Positions 35,654 through 43,481 of a stretch of DNA of 64,000 nt are shown here, piece by piece (positions within the stretch are counted from its first letter, which is position 1; each line of letters opens with the position of its first letter). Made by a program: the position numbers and the translations under genes. Source of the DNA: CAYVVT01 sp964454335. GTDB lineage: Bacteria > Fidelibacterota > UBA8477 > JABMPR01. Where the stretch lies: assembly GCA_964454335.1 (NCBI GenBank), contig CAYVVT010000001.1:1-64000 (forward strand). Reading direction: 5' to 3'. The notes beneath the pieces were generated by a model. That model was given only the letters and a program-made list of their open reading frames with translations. It was not told the origin of the DNA and ran no database searches.

Positions 35654-35789
35654 CGCAGTCGTTTCAATGCTCGAGTTTGTACTGCACTAAAAGGTCATCT
35701 TGGGCTGGAGCGGCATATGCGTTGAAGCTGAAATCTTGTACCTCCAGGCGATCAAGAGTGTGCTTTTGCTTGCCAGCTTATCTGTTGCG

Positions 35790-36350
35790 CTACGGCCTGT
35801 ATATCGTCAACAGGTAATAGGCATCCTGGTTCGCAAAGATCTTGAATGTAAAGCCTGTTGCGGACAACTCCGCCATGACATCGTTCAACCCGGCATTGAA
35901 ACCGGTGATCTCGAAATGTGTCTTGTCCTGTTCCTGTCCGGCTTTGTTCAAGTAGCTGAGATACTGTTTCGCGATCCACTTATGTTCGTCTTTGTCGAGC
36001 CTGAGTTCGGTGCTGGACTCGAAGTACTCATTCATCGACTCGATACCGTCGACCAGCTCTGTTTCGCTGTAGCTTTTATCGAGGAATTTAATAGACACAT
36101 CCCCGAAGCTGCGCTCCATCACCATGCTGGTGATCAGGCTTGTATCCGGTTTGTTCATCTGGTCAAAGATCTCCAGTTGCGTGGAGATGTCGACCAGGGC
36201 CCGGGCCAAGGCATCCGCTTTACCCTCACCCATACCAACGGCAACGAAAGCTCCCGCTGGCTGTGGTGGTCGCATCACCCAGCTCGGCAATCCCTGGCTG
36301 AGGACCTGACTGGTTAGGATCAACATCAGGATACAGGTGATCGATCTCAT
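35790..36350 (-). CDS. Secreted LPP20-like protein
   Basis: The product is 186 aa from ATG at 36350, with GGGGG 7 nt upstream. It has a signal peptide (ILMLILTSQVLSQG), then the LPP20-like/DUF4384-type pattern PSWVMRPPQPAGAFVAVGMG, GKADALARALVDISTQLEI, a helical middle and a C-terminal YLLTIYRP strand. Such proteins are periplasmic or surface parts of unknown use. The reading frame stays open to 36599, but that portion looks non-coding. Confidence 0.62.
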   Translation of the reverse strand: MRSITCILMLILTSQVLSQGLPSWVMRPPQPAGAFVAVGMGEGKADALARALVDISTQLEIFDQMNKPDTSLITSMVMERSFGDVSIKFLDKSYSETELVDGIESMNEYFESSTELRLDKDEHKWIAKQYLSYLNKAGQEQDKTHFEITGFNAGLNDVMAELSATGFTFKIFANQDAYYLLTIYRP

Positions 36351-36827
36351 TCGACTGCCCCCGATCTGTTTCGTTGTGGTTCTATCCGGCGGGAAGATAG
36401 CAAACATTCCCAGCGCTTGCCAGGGATGGGAATGGGGTGTCAATGGGGGTCGAGCTAAAACCTGGGCGAAGTTCTCTCGGTACCATTGAAGGCCCGAAAG
36501 GCCTGCTCGGGTCCATTTCTGATTAACAATTAATAACCAAGGGTTTCCGCTTCCTTGTCCAGAATGGGTTGTCTTCCAACAAAAAGTACTGCCATTCAAT
36601 TACCCCCGCTTCCCTGTGTGGGTCCGGTTGCTTTCAATCTGCCACCCTTCTACGAGGATCGACTTCGTTTCACGGTATCTGGGATTGAGATTCCTTCCCG
36701 GAGGACAACTCTTTTCCCACTGACTCTCGCCGGGTGCCCGGTCATTCACCAGGTTCTCCGGCTCTTATTTGGAGTATCGGCGGCTTATGTGATGATCTTG
36801 AGATAAATCATTAGGATATAAACTGGA
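36351..36827. other. 477-bp intergenic region, no gene seen
   Basis: This gap lies between the kinase-like gene stop and the LPP20-like start. It holds a small hairpin (AGGCC CGAAA GGCCT, 36490-36504) and probably the LPP20-like promoter. No ORF has recognisable protein character, and I saw no tRNA or ncRNA signature. Confidence 0.5.
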
Positions 36828-37463
36828 TCACGTGGACCAAAGACCGCCTGTGGATCTCAACCATCCGGCGATCTCTTGGGCATTGGCCTGTAAATCTCCC
36901 TGGCTGACGTCTATTTCCAGCACCGGCAGGGTCGCTCTGGCGGCCAATTCCTGGAAACTTTCCTGTTCATCCACATAGATGCTCGGGTCGTCATACTGTC
37001 CTGGATTCCCGGAAACCTTCAATCGTTCTGCCCTGGCCCGTTCAAACGAACCGTGTGTCCTAGTACACAGCACCAGGTGAAAACCAAGATCTCTCAATCC
37101 TGATTCGAGCCAGTCAAAGTTGATCTCTCGTTGATTGTGTTGGCTCTGGTAAAGACGTGTCGAAAGATGAAATCGATCGATGATCCAGGAATAGTAGCGC
37201 TGCAATTCAAAGAGACGTAACCAGGTGGCATAGGTCTCCATGGCTTTATCGTATTCTTCCGGAGCAAAATTTATCAGACCGCGCCCCCAGGGAAAATTCG
37301 TGAAGGCACACCATTCTGCTGAGATCAGCGGGGAGTGATAGCGGTATTTTCGTGGTCCAACGATCTCCGGGTGTTCGTTCAGGATAAACGCCAATTCTGT
37401 CTTCTGGGTCAGACGAGTGCCTTCCAGGATGATCTTGGGGCAAAGTTTGGCAGATTCGTTCAT
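36828..37463 (-). CDS. Thymidylate-kinase-like protein with degenerate P-loop
   Basis: The product is 211 aa. The start IILEGTRLTQKTELAFIL aligns with the dTMP-kinase P-loop (EGTDGSGKTTLA), but the glycines are lost while Lys-Thr is kept. The later IIDRFHLSTRLYQ resembles the DR(Y/F)H motif of that family. A P-loop nucleotide kinase origin is likely; normal ATP binding is doubtful. It is last in the operon with PhzF, overlapping its stop by 4 bp (ATGA). Confidence 0.5.
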   Translation of the reverse strand: MNESAKLCPKIILEGTRLTQKTELAFILNEHPEIVGPRKYRYHSPLISAEWCAFTNFPWGRGLINFAPEEYDKAMETYATWLRLFELQRYYSWIIDRFHLSTRLYQSQHNQREINFDWLESGLRDLGFHLVLCTRTHGSFERARAERLKVSGNPGQYDDPSIYVDEQESFQELAARATLPVLEIDVSQGDLQANAQEIAGWLRSTGGLWST

Positions 37464-38260
37464 GCCTTGAGTTCAGCTTCCATTACTGTCACCGCTTCCC
37501 CTCCAAGGACGACCCTTTCATCCTTTAATTGCATGCTTACGACACCACCACGCTTGGAAGCCTGAAAGGCTAACAGTTCCTGTTTATCTAAGATCTCGGA
37601 CCAGTATGGTGCCAGGGTGCAATGAGCGGAACCAGTCACCGGATCTTCAGGAATACCGGCTCCTGGCGCAAAGAAGCGTGAGATGAAATCATAGGGTTTA
37701 CCCCCACTTCTTGCGGTAACGATGAATCCCCTTGCGGAACTTTCCAGAAGGGCATTCATGTCTGGTTTCAGTTCCCGAATGATCTTCTCATCTTCTATGA
37801 CAATCAGATGGTCAAACCTGCTCCCGAGTACTGCCGCTGGCTCCACACCAAAGGCTGCTTTTACGTCGATATCCGGAATGATGGTTTTCGGGTGCGTCGT
37901 TGGAAAATTAAGGTGGATCATACCTTCTTCCAGGTGGGCGGCAAGCATGCCACTCAAGGTAAAAAATCTGATCTCACTGAACTTGGCAGCAAGATCCTGC
38001 TCCCAGAGAATATGCGCACTGGCCAGTGTGGCATGACCACACAATTCGATTTCCGTTGTGGGTGTAAACCAGCGTAGATCATAACCACCAGAGGCTTCCT
38101 GCAGGAAGGCTGTCTCAGAGAGGTTCATTTCCAGGGCAACGGATTGCATCCATTCTGCTGATTTTGGTTCCTCGAGGATCGTTACCGCAGCAGGATTCCC
38201 CGAAAACGGTTTCGCTGTAAATGCGTCAACCTGATAGATGGTCTGTGTCATATCATTCAC
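37460..38260 (-). CDS. PhzF-family isomerase-like protein
   Basis: The product is 266 aa of the diaminopimelate-epimerase-like PhzF family. The N-terminus QVDAFTAKPFSGNPAAV, the catalytic glutamate E49 in MNLSETAFL, the RWFTPTTEIELCGHATLAS segment, and a second half with GIPEDPVTGSAHC and LAPYW are all present. Most chromosomal PhzF proteins have no known substrate. It is coupled by overlaps of 8 bp (VOC gene) and 4 bp (kinase-like gene). Confidence 0.92.
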   Translation of the reverse strand: MNDMTQTIYQVDAFTAKPFSGNPAAVTILEEPKSAEWMQSVALEMNLSETAFLQEASGGYDLRWFTPTTEIELCGHATLASAHILWEQDLAAKFSEIRFFTLSGMLAAHLEEGMIHLNFPTTHPKTIIPDIDVKAAFGVEPAAVLGSRFDHLIVIEDEKIIRELKPDMNALLESSARGFIVTARSGGKPYDFISRFFAPGAGIPEDPVTGSAHCTLAPYWSEILDKQELLAFQASKRGGVVSMQLKDERVVLGGEAVTVMEAELKA

Positions 38261-38594
38261 CTCTTTCGCGTTGCCATAGATTGAACATCATGCCAAAAGG
38301 ATCCCGCATGTAACAGTCCTTGCCCTTGCCTTCCCAGTGTATTACGGTACATCCTTTCTCCAGCAGGTGCTGTTTCGCAAGCTCCACATCATCAACGTAA
38401 TATTCTTCCACAAGGCCTTGCCATTCAGCATTTTCGGCGACGTAGAATAATCCGGATCTCAGTTGGCACATGGCACCAGAATCACCCTTGCGTTCCAGGG
38501 GTAGATCTATCACCTCCCTGTAGAACTCATAGGCACTTTCAATGTCGCTTACATGTAAGGCAATATTGCCACTGCGTTCAAATTTCATCTTCAC
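38253..38594 (-). CDS. VOC/glyoxalase-fold protein
   Basis: The product is 113 aa with one VOC (glyoxalase/dioxygenase) unit pair: IALHVSDIESAYEFYREVID, then ELAKQHLLEKGCTVI and YMRDPFGMMFNLWQ. Metal ligands typical of the fold (His14, Glu near the end) are only partly obvious, so the activity could be binding or resistance. It starts by overlapping the ROK gene by 4 bp. Confidence 0.82.
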   Translation of the reverse strand: MKMKFERSGNIALHVSDIESAYEFYREVIDLPLERKGDSGAMCQLRSGLFYVAENAEWQGLVEEYYVDDVELAKQHLLEKGCTVIHWEGKGKDCYMRDPFGMMFNLWQRERGE

Positions 38595-39733
38595 GCTTCT
38601 TTTCTCCCTTCCGTACCGCCGAGGATATGATCAAGGACCACCGCTGCAGCACCCATCGCCGTGTTCAGCTCACGATGCGGTGCCAGGATCACCTTTGTCC
38701 CAGGTTCTTTACTGGATAATTGCTTCCAATCAGCGATAATGTCTTCAGCCATCGCATTAAATTCATTGCCCAGGATAATAAGTCCCGGATCCAGTATCTC
38801 CTCCAATTGCTGCAATCGCTTGATGATTCTTTTACGGATCTTTTCTGCCAGAAGCGTATAGAGCGGCTCAGCGCTGCTCATGGCCAACATCACGTCCTGC
38901 ATCGTACCTGGCCTGAAACCTTGATCAGTCAAACGCAGTGTCAGCCTGGCATCTGGAAACTTTGCATTTATCTCAAGGTAGATCTGCTGCCACTCATGCT
39001 CATCCATGAATAATACGGTCTGACCAGCCTGCTCGTTCTGACCTTTATATAATTTTCCATCAAGAATACCCGCCATCTGAAAAGAGCTCAGATCAGACTT
39101 CATACTGACGAACAGGTAATGTTGCAGCTCTTCTTTCTGGCGGGTGTACCATTTCACACCCAATACATCTGCCTGGTGTTTTGCGATGGCCTGGATTGGA
39201 ATAGAATTCCTATCTGCATGACTCAACGCTCTAACCAGGCTGCGGTTGTCAGTCTGGTCACCGTCCTGCTGGTGGATCTTCCGGAAATTGCTCGAGAGGC
39301 TTATCCCTATACCAAGCAGGCGATCTATCCTGTTATCTACCTCTTGTACCAGGGTATTTATTCTACCGGCTGCCGCTTCCATGATCCTTGTAAGATCCAT
39401 ATCGGTGGTGATCTCGATTTCTGTCTTTGCCAGCTCTTGGCCTGCAAAATCCAGCACCAGCGCCCGTGATAATCCGATGCGCAAATCGATCCCGGCAACA
39501 AGACCATATGTGCCAGCCAGATACCATTTTCTTGCGGGCTTCCCTCCCCTAAGACCTGATTTGCCCATCCCTTTTGTATAGATGAGACCCTGTTGTTCGA
39601 AGTCCTTCAGCGTGTACAGGATTGTGGCTGTTTGCAGCTGGAGCTCTGCAGCGATGGCAGGTGCAGTTATCCCGGGATGTGTTCGTACGAGATCTAGGGT
39701 ATTTCTCTGGTTTATACTATGAAGCAACGGCAC
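38591..39733 (-). CDS. ROK-family transcriptional regulator lacking kinase motifs
   Basis: The product is 380 aa. It has an N-terminal winged HTH (LDLVRTHPGITAPAIAAELQ, YTLKDFEQQGLIYTKG), then a ROK fold. The usual ATP motif is altered (GIDLRIGLSRALVLDFAG), and the ROK zinc motif C-x-C-G-x-x-G-C is absent, so it should act as a sugar-responsive repressor and not as a kinase. It heads the overlapping VOC-PhzF-kinase-like operon. The inverted repeat at 39759-39783, 26 bp upstream, may be its autoregulatory operator. Confidence 0.82.
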   Translation of the reverse strand: MPLLHSINQRNTLDLVRTHPGITAPAIAAELQLQTATILYTLKDFEQQGLIYTKGMGKSGLRGGKPARKWYLAGTYGLVAGIDLRIGLSRALVLDFAGQELAKTEIEITTDMDLTRIMEAAAGRINTLVQEVDNRIDRLLGIGISLSSNFRKIHQQDGDQTDNRSLVRALSHADRNSIPIQAIAKHQADVLGVKWYTRQKEELQHYLFVSMKSDLSSFQMAGILDGKLYKGQNEQAGQTVLFMDEHEWQQIYLEINAKFPDARLTLRLTDQGFRPGTMQDVMLAMSSAEPLYTLLAEKIRKRIIKRLQQLEEILDPGLIILGNEFNAMAEDIIADWKQLSSKEPGTKVILAPHRELNTAMGAAAVVLDHILGGTEGRKEA

Positions 39734-39758
39734 ACATGAAAGCTACATAGCAAAATAC

Positions 39759-39783
39759 TGTTATTAAAATCTTTTTGATAACA
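39759..39783. promoter_or_regulatory. Candidate ROK operator upstream of the regulator gene
   Basis: TGTTAT-N13-ATAACA is a perfect 6-bp inverted repeat, 25-50 bp before the ROK gene start. A related TTATTAAAAT occurs at 39813-39822 and AT-rich sites of this kind bind NagC/Mlc-type ROK proteins. The assignment is inference. Confidence 0.4.
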
Positions 39784-39845
39784 CCACCCAAAAAAGACAA
39801 ATTTACAACAGGTTATTAAAATGATTTGAATGATATTGTTGATTG

Positions 39846-40847
39846 TCAGTCTTCATTCATGATATTATCGATGATTTCAAGCTCAGCCGTACTGAATCCT
39901 CCACTTGAGCGACCTTTTAGCAATTCCTCTATCTGTTTAAAATTACTGGCACCGATCAAGGCAGATGTGATCCTTTTATCACGAAGAACCCAGTTTATAG
40001 AAAACTGTGCCAGACTTTCTCCTCTCTCTTTGGCCAATTCATCCAACCTCATGGCTTTTGAAAGTTTTACATCATTGACATGTTCGGCCTGCAGGAAACG
40101 TCCATCTCGTGCTATCCGGGATTCTTCTGGGATCCCCTTAAAATATTTGTTTGTTAAAAGACCCTGAGCCAGTGGTGAAAATGCGATGCAGCCCATACCA
40201 TTGATCTTGAACTCATCCAGGAGTTCTGATTCGATCCAGCGATCGAATATGTTGTACCTTGGCTGATGTATAAGAAGTTTAATTCCAAAGTCCCTGGCTG
40301 TTTCCACTGCTTCCCGAGTTCGCTTTGCATCATATTGGGAGATCCCTACATAAAGTGCCTTTCCTTTTCTGAGGATTTGTGCGAGTGCCTCGATTGTCTC
40401 AAACAATGGTGTTTCATAGTCTGGACGGTGATGATAGAATATATCCACATAATCCAGATCCATCCTCCTCAGGCTTTGATCAATACTTGCAATGATATAC
40501 TTCTTTGAACCAAGATCACCATATGGGCCCTTCCACATATCCCAGCCAGCCTTGGTTGAGATGATCAGCTCATCACGGTAAGGAAAAAGGTCAGTTTTAA
40601 GGATCTTACCGAACGTCTTCTCTGCTGAACCATAAGGAGGTCCATAGTTATTGGCCAGATCAAAATGTGTGATCCCGTTGTCAAAAGATCTCAGCAACAT
40701 GTCACGTGCATTATCCTGGTCGTCATTCTCACCAAAATTATGCCATAGGCCAAGTGAAATATCTGGTAACAGCAGTCCACTATTACCACAACGCCGAAAT
40801 CTGTCAATCTCATATCTATTTTCATTGGCGTTATACATGATGTTCAT
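39846..40847 (-). CDS. Aldo-keto reductase (YghZ/Kv-beta-like)
   Basis: The product is 333 aa, a TIM-barrel NADPH enzyme. The tetrad is visible: DLANNYGPPYGSAE (Asp and Tyr), IISTKAGW (Lys) and the His of IFYHHRPDYE. NADPH binding is represented by SALIGASNFKQIEE. The closest class is L-glyceraldehyde-3-phosphate reductase YghZ. By eye its base composition is lower in GC than its neighbours. The ROK gene lies downstream on the same strand, with 112 bp between them. Confidence 0.9.
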   Translation of the reverse strand: MNIMYNANENRYEIDRFRRCGNSGLLLPDISLGLWHNFGENDDQDNARDMLLRSFDNGITHFDLANNYGPPYGSAEKTFGKILKTDLFPYRDELIISTKAGWDMWKGPYGDLGSKKYIIASIDQSLRRMDLDYVDIFYHHRPDYETPLFETIEALAQILRKGKALYVGISQYDAKRTREAVETARDFGIKLLIHQPRYNIFDRWIESELLDEFKINGMGCIAFSPLAQGLLTNKYFKGIPEESRIARDGRFLQAEHVNDVKLSKAMRLDELAKERGESLAQFSINWVLRDKRITSALIGASNFKQIEELLKGRSSGGFSTAELEIIDNIMNED

Positions 40848-41409
40848 CCTGTTACTTTTTATTTAGTTTTAATAAAACTGTGTTAAATCCCGTATCTTAA
40901 AATTACACAGCAATTCAGCTGATAGGACAGTGATTTCATGGAAATTAATTAAAAATCAGACCTGTGATAATGAGAAGGATTATTAAAATCATGAGCTTAT
41001 TTCGCTCAGGGGAGTGCAAAAAAATGCACCACGGTTAAGACATCATTTTAAATGACCGAAGTGTCATTACCAATATCTATAAGTTATTTAAGGTTAGTAG
41101 TATGTAATAGAGGCGAAGAGAAATGTTGATAACTTCTTGATACACCCATGATAAGCTCCTGACACTCAGCGCGTTGAAGTATTAGTTGTTCATTAATTTT
41201 CAAGTGGATAAGCAGTCGTCAGATGTGAAGAAGGTCTTGAAAGGTCAATAAACATCTTGATATCATTGTTAATTGTCCAAGTGAAGGATTTAATAACCCA
41301 TTATCAAGGCAGGAGAGTGTTAGTAATGTTGATTAAGACAAGAACAAATAGACTTAAGTATTTAAAAAACAAATTCTTAAGTGAGGAAAAAAGGGTGTTG
41401 AAAAGGTGG
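40848..41409. other. AT-rich intergenic region with near-consensus DnaA boxes
   Basis: This 562-bp gap between surA and the aldo-keto reductase is clearly AT-richer than the flanks. It contains two sites one base from the DnaA box consensus, TGTTGATAA (41124-41132) and AGTGGATAA (41203-41211), and repeated TTATTAAAA-like words. No ORF in it looks like a protein. Its purpose is unknown. Confidence 0.5.
40865..40879. promoter_or_regulatory. Palindrome upstream of the aldo-keto reductase
   Basis: AGTTTT-AAT-AAAACT is a 6-bp inverted repeat about 20 bp before the start. It resembles ROK-type operators and the site upstream of the ROK gene, so the reductase may belong to its regulon (inference). 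Confidence 0.4.
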
Positions 41410-42690
41410 TCAATAATTGATGGTGATATACATACGCTGTCGTTGATCCAGGATCCAGACGTCATAGCGGTCACGTTTCTTGAACTCAAGCGACATGTTC
41501 TCGATCTCAGCCCAATGATCGTTCAAATTTACCCTTCCACCAGGGATCCTGGCGTGAACGAGAATAACATGAAGCTGATCTCCTGTTGAAAGCGGCATGG
41601 ACAGGGATTCAATGGGAATATTCGTAAGCAGGTCATGCATCTCAATGGGCAGTAAAGTGATATCAGTGGCACCCATGCGGCCGTTGCGAGATCGGATGAA
41701 TTCATCCTCGGTATGCTCACGAACCGCCTCTGCGAAGCTCAGTTCCCCATTCTCAAGCATACCGCGGATACTCATGAGCTTATCTCTGGTAGCTTCTTCA
41801 TCAGAGCTACCAAGCACCGGTGTGAGCAGGATATGAGAGACATCCACCTGTTCACCACGCTTGTCATCAAGACGCAGCAAATGAAAACCGAACTGTGTCT
41901 CGACTGGTTCACTCAGCTCACCGATTTCCATTGAGAAGGCAGCATCTTCGAAGGGTTTAACAAAGACGCCACGCCCTACAAAACCGAGCTTGCCACCATT
42001 TGCTGAAGAACCGGGATCCCTGGAAAAGATCGTGGCGGCGTCTTCAAATGACAGACGGCCAGCCTGGATCTCTGTACGAATACTATCCAATCGAGACCGC
42101 AGCAGGACCTTACTGCCTTCACCAGGAACGATGGGCAGTGAAAGAATGCTGAAATCGACCTGGAGGTTCTTTTCCGGAAAACTGTCCTGCCAGGTCGTAT
42201 AAAAGTCTTCCACCTCACGACGGCTGACCTTGATATCGTTGAACAATTCAAACTTCACCTGCTCAATGAGCATGTTGCTACGGATCTGGTCTTCGTAATA
42301 TTTCTTGATCTTGCGGCGATCCACGCCAAACATCTCTGCGGCATTCTGAAGGCTACCATACTGCGCCTCGATCTGGGCCAGGGATTGTTCCAGCTGCAAT
42401 TCCACATTGCGGTCTTCTACCAGAATGGTCTCCTGGCGGGCGTATTCCAGCAGAACCTGCTGATTGATCAATTCCTCGAGTGCCCCGGCTCGCAGTTCCT
42501 GCATCATCCCGGCATTCTGGAAAGTCGTCATTCCGGATTGGATAGCGATCAATTGAGCGATCTGATCCACTTCTGAATAGAGGATGGCCTTCTCGCCCAC
42601 GATAGCGGCAACACCATCAATGAGCTGTTGACCGAAAAGGAAAATTGTTGAACACAGAACGATGAGGCCGGCGGCCAGAGTTTTAGACAT
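41410..42690 (-). CDS. surA: Periplasmic chaperone SurA (parvulin PPIase)
   Basis: The product is 426 aa from ATG at 42690 (GAGAG 5 nt upstream; a TTG at 42702 overlaps the previous gene). It has a signal peptide, the SurA N-domain (LIDGVAAIVGEKAILYSEVD, then LINQQVLLEYA) and two parvulin regions (LRSRLDSIRTEIQAGRLSFE with GFVGRGVFVKPFEDAAF; VSHILLTPVLGSSDEEA). It assists outer-membrane protein folding in the periplasm. Third of three adjacent PPIase-family genes, downstream of mfd. Confidence 0.92.
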   Translation of the reverse strand: MSKTLAAGLIVLCSTIFLFGQQLIDGVAAIVGEKAILYSEVDQIAQLIAIQSGMTTFQNAGMMQELRAGALEELINQQVLLEYARQETILVEDRNVELQLEQSLAQIEAQYGSLQNAAEMFGVDRRKIKKYYEDQIRSNMLIEQVKFELFNDIKVSRREVEDFYTTWQDSFPEKNLQVDFSILSLPIVPGEGSKVLLRSRLDSIRTEIQAGRLSFEDAATIFSRDPGSSANGGKLGFVGRGVFVKPFEDAAFSMEIGELSEPVETQFGFHLLRLDDKRGEQVDVSHILLTPVLGSSDEEATRDKLMSIRGMLENGELSFAEAVREHTEDEFIRSRNGRMGATDITLLPIEMHDLLTNIPIESLSMPLSTGDQLHVILVHARIPGGRVNLNDHWAEIENMSLEFKKRDRYDVWILDQRQRMYITINY

Positions 42691-42698
42691 AGATACTC

Positions 42699-43481
42699 TC
42701 AAAGATGACCACTGTTGAAGACAATGGTGGATTCGCTGCGCAGGCTATCCACAAGGGCCCGCTCAAGATCACGCTGAACATTGATGGAAAGTCTTGCTGC
42801 AATTTCTTCCCAGACCTCTTCCAGGCTCAGTACGGTGCCCTGGTTGTACCAGCTCTTGATCTCGATGATATGATAGCCCAGGTCTGTACGCAAGGGGCCG
42901 TAAACACCAGCCTCCTTTCGTCTGAGGAGATAATTCTTCACCTCGGGAACAAGGTTGTTGATCTGGAAAAGTCCGGTCTCCTGGGGGTGGAACCCAAGGA
43001 GTTGCTGCCGCAGGTCGATATCATTCCGCTTAATGGCCCTCACCAGTTGATAGGCCAGATCACGCTCCGGAACCACGGCATGAAAGCCAAAGAACTCATC
43101 GGTGACGCGTTTAAAGGAAGAGAGATTTGCCTGGTAATAGTCCTCTACCTCTTCCTGCTTGATCCTGCCGGTGGCTTTGAGGACCGACTCCAGTTGTTTA
43201 TCTGCCAGCAATCTTCGTTGATAGGTAGCGACCCTGTATCTGAACGTGGGATCGCGATGGAGGAGATTCTTCTCCGCCTCCTGGGCCAGCAGTGTTTCCC
43301 GGATCCAGTTCTCCACGAGGATACTGCGCTGCAGGCTGTCGAGAAGCTCGAAATCTGGGATCATGAGCCGCAGATCGGACAGGGTCAACTGGTCGCCATT
43401 GACGTCTGCAACCACATCCCCCTGCATTTCCCGGCTGCAGGCCAGAAGAACGAGTATACCCAGCAGCAACAGCCAGCGCAT
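42699..43481 (-). CDS. SurA-N/parvulin-like lipoprotein
   Basis: The product is 260 aa. A lipoprotein signal (LLGILVLLACSRE) is followed by a SurA-like start (VVADVNGDQLTLSDLRLM) and a parvulin-like C-terminal part (GFHPQETGLFQINNLVPEV, GPLRTDLGYHIIEIKSWY). The parvulin core appears degenerate, so it may act as a chaperone and not as an isomerase. It starts 1 base over the stop of the upstream PPIase gene and ends 8 bp before surA. Confidence 0.78.
   Translation of the reverse strand: MRWLLLLGILVLLACSREMQGDVVADVNGDQLTLSDLRLMIPDFELLDSLQRSILVENWIRETLLAQEAEKNLLHRDPTFRYRVATYQRRLLADKQLESVLKATGRIKQEEVEDYYQANLSSFKRVTDEFFGFHAVVPERDLAYQLVRAIKRNDIDLRQQLLGFHPQETGLFQINNLVPEVKNYLLRRKEAGVYGPLRTDLGYHIIEIKSWYNQGTVLSLEEVWEEIAARLSINVQRDLERALVDSLRSESTIVFNSGHL

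Noticed and set aside
36555..36806. Plus-strand ORF in the 36.4-36.8 kb gap
   Set aside because: Low-complexity, Pro/Leu-rich translation with no ribosome site; judged non-coding.
41012..41030. Hairpin GTGCA-A(n)-TGCAC in the AT-rich gap
   Set aside because: Stem of 5 bp with an A-tract loop and no run of T; too weak to call a terminator.
41257..41589. Plus-strand ORF in the AT-rich gap running into surA
   Set aside because: AT-rich, no recognisable protein features, and half lies antisense to the surA end.
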